Positions 52,165-63,600 of a stretch of 64,000 nucleotides of DNA are shown here, in pieces. Under the pieces are notes generated by a model. It was not told where the DNA came from. It was given only the letters and a program-made list of their open reading frames with translations, and did not search any database. The DNA comes from GCA-002708315 sp963676635 (GTDB taxonomy: Bacteria > Bacteroidota > Bacteroidia > Bacteroidales > F082): assembly GCA_963676635.1 (NCBI GenBank), contig OY781105.1:1860001-1924000 (forward strand), read 5' to 3'. Position numbers and translations under genes: made by a program. Within the stretch, counting starts at the first letter, position 1. Every line of letters begins with the position of its first letter.

Positions 52165-55100
52165 TTATTTTGTGATAATAACACGTTTTGTAACTACTCC
52201 GTCTTCTGTGTCAATCTTCACTACATAAACACCTGTCTGGTATGAACCTGTATTAAGTTCTACACTGTTAGCGTTTACTTCGCTTGTATATACTACCTGT
52301 CCCATGTAGTTAGTTACAGTAATCTTTGTCATTGGCTGACTTGATGTTACTGTTACGTGATCCTGTGCTGGGTTAGGGAATATACTTGTTGTTACAGCAT
52401 CTGCATCCTCAACACTTGTAACAAATACATATACAAAGTCTTCTGTTGGATTTTCATATGCCATAGCAGCTGGTGATTCACATGCATCTGTTTCACTTTC
52501 GTATGTTGCTGTTACCTGGTAGTAGTAACCCATTGGCCATTCAACATCACCATCATAGTAACAGTATTCTGTCTGACCACTTACAACGTCTACAAAGTCA
52601 TACAGTTCGTATTCTGTAGCGCCTTCTGCCATTCTGTAGATATTAAATCCTGTGATTTCCCTGCTATTGTTCATAACAATGTTAGGATCAAGATTTGGTG
52701 CTGCTGTTGCTGTTGCAACTGATCCAGCTGTCTGCAGATTTGGGTTTTCTGGTACTACATTTACTACTGCATTTGAATTCATGCTGTAGGATGTTGTTAC
52801 ATAACCTCTGAGTAACCATGCACGGTTGTTAATACCACCATAAGTAGTAAGAGTTGTCCATGATCCAGCATCATATAACAGTTCACCATCTGAATTAGAT
52901 ACTCCCATATCAGTAGTAATTCCAGGACCATATGCTCCGGCAGGACCAGAGAAGTACATGCCTAACCATAGATCTTCTGAATTATCTATTTCTACTGGTG
53001 TTGAAAGTTCGAATGTGTTCCAGTCGTCACCTGTTACGAATTGTGATGTTACATCTTCTTCGTACATTGGTGATGATGGGTCTGGATTGTCGCCCTGCAT
53101 TACTTTTACTGATACAGTACCTACTCCCAATAACCTTGAATCAACAAAGGCCATAAAAGTAGTAACTGCTGCACCGTCAAATTCTGCAAGATCTGATGAT
53201 GGTACTCTGATTGCAATATCAGCATCCCAATCGCCTGAGTCACTTCCCCATACATATTCAACAGTTTCATCATCATAGTAGAACCAATCAGCTACTGGTA
53301 CCGGTACATCTACTCCCCAACATACTTCTGCGCCAAAGTCTTCAGTAGCATTCCATACGTATTCTCCTGTAAGATCGATTGGTGCTTCACATACGCGGTA
53401 GATTGAAATATTATCAACAAACCATGAAATTACGTCAAATGAGTTGTTTCCGGTTGCGTTAAAGCGTACCTGGAATACTCTGCTCATTGCGTAGTTAGTT
53501 ATGTTAATATGGTTAGATGTAAAGTCAAAGCTTTCTGTGTTTGCAAATTCTGCTACCTGGTTCCAGTCTGATCCGTTATATACTTCTACAAGAATCTTTT
53601 CTTCACCTGTGGCAGTTCTGTTTTCAAGAGCTATATCGAAGTCAAGGAATAAATCACCTTCTGTCAAGAAATCCGCATTAATTGGATTACTTACAAGTGC
53701 TGATGTATAACCATCTTCCAATAATGGATCCCATGTAAATTCTGCTGATGGTTCTGGATCACCATACTGTGAATTAATTACCCAGTTATCTCCATTCTCA
53801 TTGAATGACCATCCCTGGAATTCAAAGGTTCCCTGGTCCCATCCTTCGAAGAATGGAATTTCGTTACCCCATGCAACATTTACAATTACAGTTCCTTCCC
53901 ATGCTGACTCTGCTGTTTCTCCTGGGAAACCATAGTCGGCTAGGTCATATACTGCTGATACATCATATGCGTATTCACCTGGCATCAGGTAATTTTCTAC
54001 ATATTCTACCCATTCATCTGCACCCTGATCTTCGTAAGGTACATTAGCAACGTTTTCTGCATCACGATATACATTAAATGAAATAAGTCCTTCTGGTATA
54101 CCACCTGGTGTTGGTCCAACACCTGCTGTACCAATTTCATAACCGAAGCCTGTGTCATCAGCACCGTCACCCTGTGCAGTTCCACCTAAGGTATAGGTTC
54201 CTGATACAAGGTTCTCAGCTATATAAAGACCACCTGCAATAGTTGCTCCAAGATCACCGCTCACACTGTGAACAAATCCTGTTAAAGCACCTGTCGCAAC
54301 TTCCATTTGTTCAATCTGACAACCACCACCTGAGGCTGTTCCTGTGAATAACCACAAGAATGGGCCATCGTCTGTGAAGTTATCATATGCTGCACCGTAA
54401 CAACTTGGCACACCACTGATTGTTCCTAATGTAGCTCCTGATTCATCAAACAAAATCATATCTGAATCCCAGTTATTTCCCCAGAATCCACCAAGATCTG
54501 AATCATATGCTATAGCACGTACTGCTGTAGGTGCTGTAAAAGATGATACTAATGTTTGACTTTCAAAGTCCATTTTATATACTGTTGTAGAAGCAGCTCC
54601 ACCATAGAAATACTGACCATCATATGCAAGATCTCTTAATCCTGATACGCCAGGAATTGAGAAAGTCTCAATATATGTTCCGTCAATAGTGTATTTTTCA
54701 ATTTCACTACCGCCCCATTTAGTTGCGTAAACGTACTCACCATCACTTTCAGCACCAGCATTACCTGCAGCACCTGTAATAGTAGTTAAATTAACTGCAA
54801 ACTGGAGATCCCATAAGTCACGTGATTGTGACACCACTCTTATATCAGCGTTTTTGTCAATTTCCTGGTTATTTGGCTGACCAGTCTTAACTTCTGATAT
54901 CATTGGGATAACACCTGTAATAGGTGGATTCCAGAACAATGGTACTTCGTTAGTTCCATATACATACTCATCCATCAAGTTTCTTGGTGGGTGTAGGTAT
55001 GTTGAATTCCATGTATAGTATATAGGATCACTTAATGCACATGCATAAAGTGCACGTACTTCAGCAGTATATTCCTGACCATACTGTAAGTCCATAAATG

Positions 55101-58100
55101 TATATTCACGTGTTTCTGGATCTGTTTGTGCTACAAAGGCACCATCAAGATATACCCAGTAACCTACAATTTCTGCAGGACCATTCTGTACTAATACATT
55201 ATCAACAGCCCAGCCTGATGCCCATTCACCATTATCGTCAGCGTGGAATGCCAACCATATTGGGTTTGAGTCAAGGCCTGAGAATGCGCTAAGATCTACT
55301 TCAACTTCTTCCCATGCACTACCTGGTGACATTGCTTCAAGTACTTCCCATGTAGCTCCAGCATCAAGGCTGTATTCTACATATGCACTCTGGCTATAAG
55401 TACCATCATAGTATGAGCTGAAATATAAATTAAATGCATCACTTTCTCTAAGATCAAGTTCAGGAGTAATCAAATAATCCATTGATCCATCACCCGCACT
55501 ACCTGCTGCGTCATCATTAGCACATGCATAAAAACCATCGCCTGCAGGAATTGTCCATGCACTACTACTACCATCATCAGTACGGATCCAGCCTACACCC
55601 TGGGTAAATGATTGCCATCCTTCTGGTGGGAATTCATCTCCTTCGAATGTTTCAAGGAACAATGAAGTAATAAATGGTTCATCCCATGTAGCATGTGATG
55701 ATAATGGATCAACAACAAGGTTACGTGGTTTGTACATTTTTTCAACAAGCATAACAGGGTAAACCATGTCTTCGAAGATACCAAGATTCATATGTTCATA
55801 GGTTGCATAACCTACTTTATCTACATATAAGTCATAAACACCACTGATAACGCTATCAAATACAACTATACCATCTGTGTCTGTTGTTCCGAATAACACA
55901 TCATAAGGATAGTTCTGTCCCATAAGTACCACATCAGCATCTTCAGGACTTGTACCATCACAACATGTAACTTCGATAGTAACTTCATTATCTAATCCAT
56001 GAGCTACAGTATTTGAGTATACCCATATTGATTCATTGGATTCATAGATAGCTTTAACACCATAAGCGTAGAAGCCTTCTGGTTGTCCGCCAAATGCAGC
56101 ATCTGTATAAGATTCTGTTGTTGGGTTACCTATAATAGTATGTGTACCTGTTTCAGGTCCTAAGTCAGGATCAAAGTCACTAACGCGTGCAATCTGGTAG
56201 TTTGTCATGTCACGTGAAGCATTTGTTGCTTCCATTGGACGGAACTCACCACTCTTAACAGTACCGCTAATACCAGCTGGTAAACTTGTTGCAAGGAATG
56301 GTCCTTCAACTACCTTAGGAATTACTACATTTTGTCCAACGTTGCTGCCAACAACACCCTGGTTAGGTCCGTCAACAATAGCCCTGATCATAAAGTCCTG
56401 ATAAGGAGACATAGCCCAGTCACCCATTCCAGGAAGCTTAGCTACTGAACGATATGTTGTTGGTAGATCTGTATCAACGCCTACTGGTGCTGAGTTGGTT
56501 GCCCAACCAACCTGCCACATAACAATGTAGAAGTCACCATCTGTAAATTCAGAGTTTTCAAATGCATTTTCGAAAGAAACCCATCCATAATTGTTAACAG
56601 TTACAACAACTGAATCAAGGATTGTTCCTGGCATTCCGTCAACGCCATCATCATCAATTACACCAACAGCCATTGGTGATCCAAGGAAGTTAGCTCCGGC
56701 AGGGAAACTGCCATCACCTACAAATAAACGACCACCTGTTACTGTTGCAGGATATCCTGCTGGGGTAAAGCTTACACCAACAGCTCCACCAGCCTGTGTC
56801 CATACAACAAAGTCATTTGCTTCGCCATCATCATAAATAATTTCGTAAGGTCCCATTGGAAGTGTCCATGTTACATCACATTCTGTGTCTGCTTCATTTG
56901 GATCTGCATATACCCATCTTACTGGATAAGGCTCTTCACACATTGTAACACTTACTTCTGTCATTGCGCCTTCAACAGCCATTGTATCAAGTACTGTAGC
57001 AGTTTCAAAGCCTAATAATGTGAAGTTTACATCATAAGTACCTTCATCTACATATAATTCGTAGTATCCTGTACCATCTGTTGTAGCTGCATAATCACCA
57101 GCTGTTACAGTTACACCTTCCATTCCAAGGCCTGAGTTACAATCTGTAACAGTTCCATAAAATTGACCAGGAATATAAACAAGCATCTGGTTAAGAATAT
57201 CTTCTTCTGGTGTTACTGGATCATTTGTTTCAATATTTAAATATTCATCATAAAGACCAGCAGGGAAACCTGTAGCATCATATGTAAGAGTAATATCTAA
57301 TGATGAACCTTCAGAAATCTGACCGGTTGCAGGTTCTACATCAACTATAAAGCTAGGCTGTGGACAATCACCATAAACAGTACCTGCTGGTAAGCTACCA
57401 GAACCAGATCCTGAAGAATAAACGAGATCACCATAACCATCATAAATTTCATATGATGTTTCAGAAACATAACTACCTTCAGTAAATACAGTACTTACAT
57501 CATCACCATCAGCAACAGGGAATGAATAATATTCAGGACCTGAACCACTTGCTATTGTAATATCATTAAGTACAACAACACCATTTACAAGTACATCTAT
57601 TGAACATCCGTTCCATCCGTCACCATAGCTATCATAAAGAGCTATCTGCATATCACAAGCAAATCTGTTTCCTGATACATAGTCTGGGAATACAAAGTCA
57701 AGCATACCTTCACCACAGTTTTCAAGAGTAAGAATTACTTCTTCCTGTGAGTCTGGCCATTGTTCGTTATATACTGTTGCAGGGCTCCAGCATAATTCAG
57801 GAATTAACCAGTCTACACACTCAGGGCCTGCTGGTACACCATTACCTTCATCAAATACAGGAGTTACTGTATAACAATATGAACCAAAATCAGGTAACAT
57901 ATCTACATAAGTAAGTTCAGTAGTTGTTCCTACTGCAAGACCATTTCTCTTAATTAAGAAATACTGGAAAGTAACATCTGAAGAATATTGCCATGCAAGG
58001 TTAACCTGGCCTGAAACCATATTTTCAAGAGATACTGTTAGATCTGTAACAGGATTTAGTGGATCACCGAAAATAGTCATTGTTACAGGAATAGTAAATA

Positions 58101-60279
58101 TACCTACGTTAGGATCTGTTTCCAGTAAAATTTCTGCTGAATAAACTTCACCAGGCTGTGTGCCAGTTGCGTTAAAATTAACTTCAACATTTTGGCTTGC
58201 TCCGTTTGCAGGAACTGTTCCATCATAAGCACCAAGTGTTAACCAGCCTGAAACGCCGCCACCACCTTCAATACAACAAGCTAAAGGCTCATCAGCAGTA
58301 GAGTTTCCTGCTCCTGATGGTGACCATAACCAATACATCTGTGAAGTAGCCTGGCAGCTAATCCAGAAGTCGCTTGCATCCTGTGAAGGAATTGTAGCAA
58401 TGTACTGATAAATAGGATATGATCCCAAAAGAACTTCTCCTGTATTAATAGGATCGAGAGTTACAATATAAGAAGCAATTTCACTACCATAAGTAGAACC
58501 ATTATCTTCATATACTCCAATAAAGAAATCTTCTGTTGTTGGTGTTCCTGAAAGATATACACCCCAGAAAGTAACAGTTGTCCAGGCACCGCTTACGCCG
58601 TTTACCTGTTGATATTGCTGGTAGTCACCACCGTATTGTGACCAACTTGCATTATCAGAGCCTACAGGAGAGTTACCAAATAAACTACCTTCGTTACATT
58701 CGAAAAGATCACGTGAATTCTGTGGAGTAAAAGGCTTACCACCTTCTCTTGCCAAAGTAGCTGGTTCGCCACTTGCAGAAGTCTGTGGATAAGGCTGTCC
58801 GGTAACATTTGTTACACCTGTGCTTGAACTTGACAAGTAATTAATAGTAGCTGACCAGTCGCCAGGACCTGAGCCTGTATTAAGAAGTCCAAGATATTTT
58901 GTTAAATATTCATTTGGATTGAGAGTTTCATCAAAGAACAATGGATTAATTGTAATTGATGGCTGTGTTAAGTCAAAATCTCTTACAACAACACCACCAG
59001 CACCTATATTAACAGTGTGAGTAATAGTATTGTAACCTTCTTTAGCAGCAGAAATATCCTGAGTGCCAGCATCAACATTTAATAATTCATAGTATCCTGT
59101 ACCATCAGTAGTAGTAGATACACCCATATCTACAATACCTACAATAGCATTTGGCATTGGAAGTCCGTCAGGTGAATAAACATGACCATTAACGTCACCA
59201 AAAGCGACACCAATAACAGAAACATCATCAACACTAATATCACAATCAAAATCTGAAGTATTTTCAATACCTCTGAATCTAACCTGAGTTACTGTTGAAA
59301 CGTAAGCATTTAAGTTAATTGAAGCTTCGATCCATCCATCATGTGGTGCATAAGTACCAACAGAAAGGTACCAAGTACTACCATCATAAACATCTATTTC
59401 TAATGAAGAACCAGTTGTGCCTTCTCCAATCCAATACCAAAAGTTCAGATAAGGAATAGCACCTGATGCTGTAATAACTGTAAGGTCCAACATAGGTGTT
59501 ATCAAATCACTTGGATTTTCGTAAGGGCTTGAATCATCTACCCATGCAAAATTTCCTGATCCAGTAGTATGGTCCTCTGTAGCAGCGTATGTACATGATT
59601 CATCGAATTCCCAAGGTTCTGTAGAGTTATTACTCCAACCATCAGGAGCGGAAGTACTTGCATCAAAATTTTCAATCCATGGGAAAGAAGTGATGTAAAC
59701 AGGTTCTACATTTTCAACGGTAAGATCAAAATCTGGAATACAATCCGGTGAAGGCCATGTATCAATCATAAGATAATAAGTACCCACGGGTAATACACCG
59801 CTAATACTCATAGCTGAAGAACTTGAACCATTAGTATTCATAGCTAAAGCTGAGCCAACATCAGGACAATCAGTAAAAACTGCCATACCAGCATATGTAG
59901 TTCCATTAGGATCTAATGTAACTTTATATTCTGCTTCAACATTAACAACAAATTGATAAATAATGTCCTCACCGCCATCATAGCTACCGAGGTCAGTATC
60001 ATCATAGTTGTCGCCACGGCCACAAGTATATTGCCCTGTTTCTGTATAAAGAAAGGGCAAAGAATTTACAGTCACAACAATTGGATCAGAACAATCATCT
60101 CCGATGGCACGACTGCTGCCAGGTAATGCATCAGGCACTTCAATTGTAGGCCCATGCTCTGTTTGCATTTTCAATAACAGTCCTTCTGGATCTGCAGAGG
60201 AACTGGTTTGCGAAAACATAATTGATGCCGAAAACAACATAATCATCGTCAACGACATGTAACTTAAAAATTTTCTCAT
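52165..60279 (-). CDS. Giant T9SS-secreted multidomain surface protein 1, about 2,704 aa
   Basis: The signal peptide is MRKFLSYMSLTMIMLFSASI to MFSQ; ATG at 60279 is preferred over an upstream frame start. The order is: a pre-peptidase C-terminal-like or DUF-type beta domain (~40-180); a choice-of-anchor J/MAM-like lectin fold (~195-350); a carboxypeptidase-regulatory-like domain (GHVYSPDGLPMPNAIVG); repeats with fibronectin type III character; a second carboxypeptidase-regulatory-like domain (GTVTDCNSGLGMEGVTV); more choice-of-anchor J domains (AWTIPAGDGFY, FNENGDNWVI); a beta-propeller-like region (~1850-2050); and a T9SS type A sorting domain (IFPNPAQDHVTVTSS to VIITK). Surface adhesin or peptidase-like scaffold; no catalytic triad recognised. 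Its last ~1,100 residues are nearly the same as the next gene. Confidence 0.85.
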   Translation of the reverse strand: MRKFLSYMSLTMIMLFSASIMFSQTSSSADPEGLLLKMQTEHGPTIEVPDALPGSSRAIGDDCSDPIVVTVNSLPFLYTETGQYTCGRGDNYDDTDLGSYDGGEDIIYQFVVNVEAEYKVTLDPNGTTYAGMAVFTDCPDVGSALAMNTNGSSSSAMSISGVLPVGTYYLMIDTWPSPDCIPDFDLTVENVEPVYITSFPWIENFDASTSAPDGWSNNSTEPWEFDESCTYAATEDHTTGSGNFAWVDDSSPYENPSDLITPMLDLTVITASGAIPYLNFWYWIGEGTTGSSLEIDVYDGSTWYLSVGTYAPHDGWIEASINLNAYVSTVTQVRFRGIENTSDFDCDISVDDVSVIGVAFGDVNGHVYSPDGLPMPNAIVGIVDMGVSTTTDGTGYYELLNVDAGTQDISAAKEGYNTITHTVNIGAGGVVVRDFDLTQPSITINPLFFDETLNPNEYLTKYLGLLNTGSGPGDWSATINYLSSSSTGVTNVTGQPYPQTSASGEPATLAREGGKPFTPQNSRDLFECNEGSLFGNSPVGSDNASWSQYGGDYQQYQQVNGVSGAWTTVTFWGVYLSGTPTTEDFFIGVYEDNGSTYGSEIASYIVTLDPINTGEVLLGSYPIYQYIATIPSQDASDFWISCQATSQMYWLWSPSGAGNSTADEPLACCIEGGGGVSGWLTLGAYDGTVPANGASQNVEVNFNATGTQPGEVYSAEILLETDPNVGIFTIPVTMTIFGDPLNPVTDLTVSLENMVSGQVNLAWQYSSDVTFQYFLIKRNGLAVGTTTELTYVDMLPDFGSYCYTVTPVFDEGNGVPAGPECVDWLIPELCWSPATVYNEQWPDSQEEVILTLENCGEGMLDFVFPDYVSGNRFACDMQIALYDSYGDGWNGCSIDVLVNGVVVLNDITIASGSGPEYYSFPVADGDDVSTVFTEGSYVSETSYEIYDGYGDLVYSSGSGSGSLPAGTVYGDCPQPSFIVDVEPATGQISEGSSLDITLTYDATGFPAGLYDEYLNIETNDPVTPEEDILNQMLVYIPGQFYGTVTDCNSGLGMEGVTVTAGDYAATTDGTGYYELYVDEGTYDVNFTLLGFETATVLDTMAVEGAMTEVSVTMCEEPYPVRWVYADPNEADTECDVTWTLPMGPYEIIYDDGEANDFVVWTQAGGAVGVSFTPAGYPATVTGGRLFVGDGSFPAGANFLGSPMAVGVIDDDGVDGMPGTILDSVVVTVNNYGWVSFENAFENSEFTDGDFYIVMWQVGWATNSAPVGVDTDLPTTYRSVAKLPGMGDWAMSPYQDFMIRAIVDGPNQGVVGSNVGQNVVIPKVVEGPFLATSLPAGISGTVKSGEFRPMEATNASRDMTNYQIARVSDFDPDLGPETGTHTIIGNPTTESYTDAAFGGQPEGFYAYGVKAIYESNESIWVYSNTVAHGLDNEVTIEVTCCDGTSPEDADVVLMGQNYPYDVLFGTTDTDGIVVFDSVISGVYDLYVDKVGYATYEHMNLGIFEDMVYPVMLVEKMYKPRNLVVDPLSSHATWDEPFITSLFLETFEGDEFPPEGWQSFTQGVGWIRTDDGSSSAWTIPAGDGFYACANDDAAGSAGDGSMDYLITPELDLRESDAFNLYFSSYYDGTYSQSAYVEYSLDAGATWEVLEAMSPGSAWEEVEVDLSAFSGLDSNPIWLAFHADDNGEWASGWAVDNVLVQNGPAEIVGYWVYLDGAFVAQTDPETREYTFMDLQYGQEYTAEVRALYACALSDPIYYTWNSTYLHPPRNLMDEYVYGTNEVPLFWNPPITGVIPMISEVKTGQPNNQEIDKNADIRVVSQSRDLWDLQFAVNLTTITGAAGNAGAESDGEYVYATKWGGSEIEKYTIDGTYIETFSIPGVSGLRDLAYDGQYFYGGAASTTVYKMDFESQTLVSSFTAPTAVRAIAYDSDLGGFWGNNWDSDMILFDESGATLGTISGVPSCYGAAYDNFTDDGPFLWLFTGTASGGGCQIEQMEVATGALTGFVHSVSGDLGATIAGGLYIAENLVSGTYTLGGTAQGDGADDTGFGYEIGTAGVGPTPGGIPEGLISFNVYRDAENVANVPYEDQGADEWVEYVENYLMPGEYAYDVSAVYDLADYGFPGETAESAWEGTVIVNVAWGNEIPFFEGWDQGTFEFQGWSFNENGDNWVINSQYGDPEPSAEFTWDPLLEDGYTSALVSNPINADFLTEGDLFLDFDIALENRTATGEEKILVEVYNGSDWNQVAEFANTESFDFTSNHINITNYAMSRVFQVRFNATGNNSFDVISWFVDNISIYRVCEAPIDLTGEYVWNATEDFGAEVCWGVDVPVPVADWFYYDDETVEYVWGSDSGDWDADIAIRVPSSDLAEFDGAAVTTFMAFVDSRLLGVGTVSVKVMQGDNPDPSSPMYEEDVTSQFVTGDDWNTFELSTPVEIDNSEDLWLGMYFSGPAGAYGPGITTDMGVSNSDGELLYDAGSWTTLTTYGGINNRAWLLRGYVTTSYSMNSNAVVNVVPENPNLQTAGSVATATAAPNLDPNIVMNNSREITGFNIYRMAEGATEYELYDFVDVVSGQTEYCYYDGDVEWPMGYYYQVTATYESETDACESPAAMAYENPTEDFVYVFVTSVEDADAVTTSIFPNPAQDHVTVTSSQPMTKITVTNYMGQVVYTSEVNANSVELNTGSYQTGVYVVKIDTEDGVVTKRVIITK

Positions 60280-60599
60280 AAAAAAAGATTTAATTAATAA
60301 ATAAACAATTTGCATTATTCACAAATCACATCACACAGGTAAGTAACAACCCATGAAACGTCTTTTGCTTGTATGAAACGAAATCTTAATTTTGTAACAA
60401 CCACAAAAACCAAAACGTCGCAAATCAATTCACTTGTTAAAATATCGGCACATTAAAAAATTATGAGAGCCTATTCTATTTATTTCACATATATGACAGG
60501 CAACACTATCTATACCCCTACTCCATTTTTAACAAAAGCTTCTGGTTATAATACAAAAGAATGGAATACTCTGGCTCAACGATTATTCGCACAAATAAA
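60280..60599. other. Intergenic region between the two giant genes
   Basis: It holds the leader of giant gene 1. I see no gene, no clear promoter match and no 22-bp array; a single CACTTGT is at 60431 without phased partners. Confidence 0.5.
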
Positions 60600-60630
60600 A
60601 AAGGGCCTTGCCAAATGGCAAAGCCCTTTA
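60600..60630 (-). terminator. Intrinsic terminator of giant T9SS gene 2
   Basis: The hairpin is the same as at 52100-52130 (AAAGGGCCTTGCC with GGCAAAGCCCTTT). The flank up to the stop codon differs from gene 1 at one base, showing that the duplication includes the 3' untranslated region. Confidence 0.85.
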
Positions 60631-60664
60631 TTATAAGGATCGGTAATTAATTACCTACATATTA

Positions 60665-63600
60665 TTATTTTGTGATAATAACACGTTTTGTAACTACTCC
60701 GTCTTCTGTGTCAATCTTCACTACATAAACACCTGTCTGGTATGAACCTGTATTTAGTTCTACACTATTAGCGTTTACTTCGCTTGTATATACTACCTGT
60801 CCCATGTAGTTAGTAACAGTGATCTTTGTCATTGGCTGACTTGATGTTACTGTTACGTGATCCTGTGCTGGGTTAGGGAATATACTTGTTGTTGCAGCAT
60901 CTGCATCCTCAACACTTGTAATAAATACATATACAAAGTCTTCTGTTGGATTATCATATGCCATAGCAGCTGGTGATTCACATGCATCTGTGTCACTTTC
61001 GTAGGTTGCTGTTACCTGGTAGTAGTAACCCATTTGAACATCAACATCACCATCATAGTAGCAGTATTCTGTCTGACCACTTACAACGTCTACAAAGTCA
61101 TACAGTTCATATTCTGTAGCGCCTTCTGCCATTCTGTAGATATTAAATCCTGTGATTTCCCTGCTATTGTTCATAACAATGTTAGGATCAAGATTTGGTG
61201 ATGCTGTTGCTGTTGCAACTGATCCAGCTGTCTGCAGATTTGAATTTTCTGGTACTACATTTACTACTGCATTTGAATTCATGCTGTAGGATGTTGTTAC
61301 ATAACCTCTGAGTAACCATGCACGATTGTTAATTCCCATTGTTGCCAATGTTGTCCATGATCCGGCATCATATAACAGTTCACCATCTGAATTAGATACT
61401 CCCATATCAGTAGTAATTCCAGGACCATATGCTCCGGCAGGACCTGTAAAGTACAAGCCTAACCACAGATCTTCTGAATTATCTATTTCTACTGGTGTTG
61501 AAAGTTCAAATGTGTTCCAGTCGTCACCTGTTACGAATTGTGATGTTACATCTTCTTCGTACATTGGTGATGATGGGTCTGGATTGTCGCCCTGCATTAC
61601 TTTTACTGATACAGTACCTACTCCTAATAACCTTGAATCAACAAAGGCCATAAAAGTAGTAACTGCTGCACCGTCAAATTCTGCAAGATCTGATGATGGT
61701 ACCTTGATTGCTACGTCAGCATCCCAGTCGCCTGTATCACTTCCCCATACATATTCAACAGTTTCATCATCATAGTAGAACCAATCAGCTACTGGTACTG
61801 GTACATCTACTCCCCAACATACTTCTGCGCCAAAGTCTTCAGTAGCTAACCATACGTATTCTCCTGTAAGATCGATTGGTGCCTGACATACGCGGTAGAT
61901 TGAAATATTATCAACAAACCATGAAATTACGTCAAATGAGTTGTTTCCGGTTGCGTTAAAGCGTACCTGGAATACTCTGCTCATTGCGTAGTTAGTTATG
62001 TTAATGTGGTTAGATGTAAAGTCAAAGCTTTCTGTGTTTGCAAATTCTGCTACCTGGTTCCAGTCTGATCCATTGTATACTTCTACAAGAATCTTTTCTT
62101 CACCTGTGGCAGTTCTGTTTTCAAGAGCTATATCGAAATCAAGGAATATATCACCTTCTGTCAGGTAATCCGCATTAATTGGATTACTTTCAAGCGCTGA
62201 TGTATAACCATCTTCCAATAATGGATCCCATGTAAATTCTGCTGATGGTTCTGGATCACCATACTGTGAATTAATTACCCAGTTATCTCCATTCTCATTG
62301 AATGACCATCCCTGGAATTCAAAGGTTCCCTGGTCCCATCCTTCGAAGAATGGAATTTCGTTACCCCATACAACATTTACAATTACAGTTCCTTCCCATG
62401 CTGACTCTGCTGTTTCTCCTGGGAAACCATAGTCAGTAAGTTCATAAACAGCTGATACATCATATGCATATTCTCCTGGCATCAGGTAGTTTTCTACATA
62501 TGTTACCCAGTCTTCTGCTTGTTGATCTTCGTAAGGTACATTAGCAACGTTTTCTGCATCACGATATACATTAAATGAAATAAGTCCGTCTGGTATACCA
62601 CCTGGTGTTGGTCCAACACCACCTTCACCAATTTCATAACCGAAGCCTGTGTCATTAGCACCATCACCCTGTGCAGTTCCACCTAAGGTATAGGTTCCTG
62701 ATACAAGGTTCTCAGCTATATAAAGACCACCTGCAATAGTTGCTCCAAGATCACCGCTCACACTGTGAACAAATCCTGTTAAAGCACCTGTAGCAACTTC
62801 CATTTGTTCAATCTGACAACCACCACCTGAGGCTGTTCCTGTGAATAACCACAAGAATGGGCCATCGTCTGTGAAATTATCATAGGCTGCACCGTAACAA
62901 CTTGGTACACCACTGATTGTTCCTAATGTAGCTCCTGATTCATCAAACAAAATCATATCTGAATCCCAGTTATTTCCCCAGAATCCACCAAGATCTGAAT
63001 CATATGCTATAGCACGTACTGCTGTAGGTGCTGTAAAAGATGATACTAATGTTTGACTTTCAAAGTCCATTTTATATACTGTTGTAGAAGCAGCTCCACC
63101 ATAGAAATACTGACCATCATATGCAAGATCTCTTAATCCTGATACGCCAGGAATTGAGAATTCTTCAATAAATGTACCGTCAATAGTGTATTTTTCAATT
63201 TCACTACTTGCCCATCTGGTTGCATAAACAAACTCACCATCGCTTTCAGCTCCTGCATTACCTGCAGCACCTGTGATAGTTGTTAAATCAACTGCAAACT
63301 GGAGATCCCATAGGTTACGTGATTGTGGCACCACTCTTATATCAGCGTTTTTGTCAATTTCCTGGTTATTTGGCTGACCAGTCTTAACTTCTGATATCAT
63401 TGGGATAACACCTGTAATAGGTGGATTCCAGAACAATGGTACTTCGTTAGTTCCATATACATACTCATCCATCAAGTTTCTTGGTGGGTGTAGATATGTT
63501 GAATTCCATGTATAGTATATAGGATCGCTTAATGCACATGCATAAAGTGCACGTACTTCAGCAGTATATTCCTGACCATACTGTAAATCCATAAATGTAT

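Noticed and set aside
61326..61775. Plus-strand ORF repeated opposite both giant T9SS genes
   Set aside because: It is conserved only because the underlying minus-strand genes are duplicated. The Ser/Thr-rich product is typical of antisense frames.
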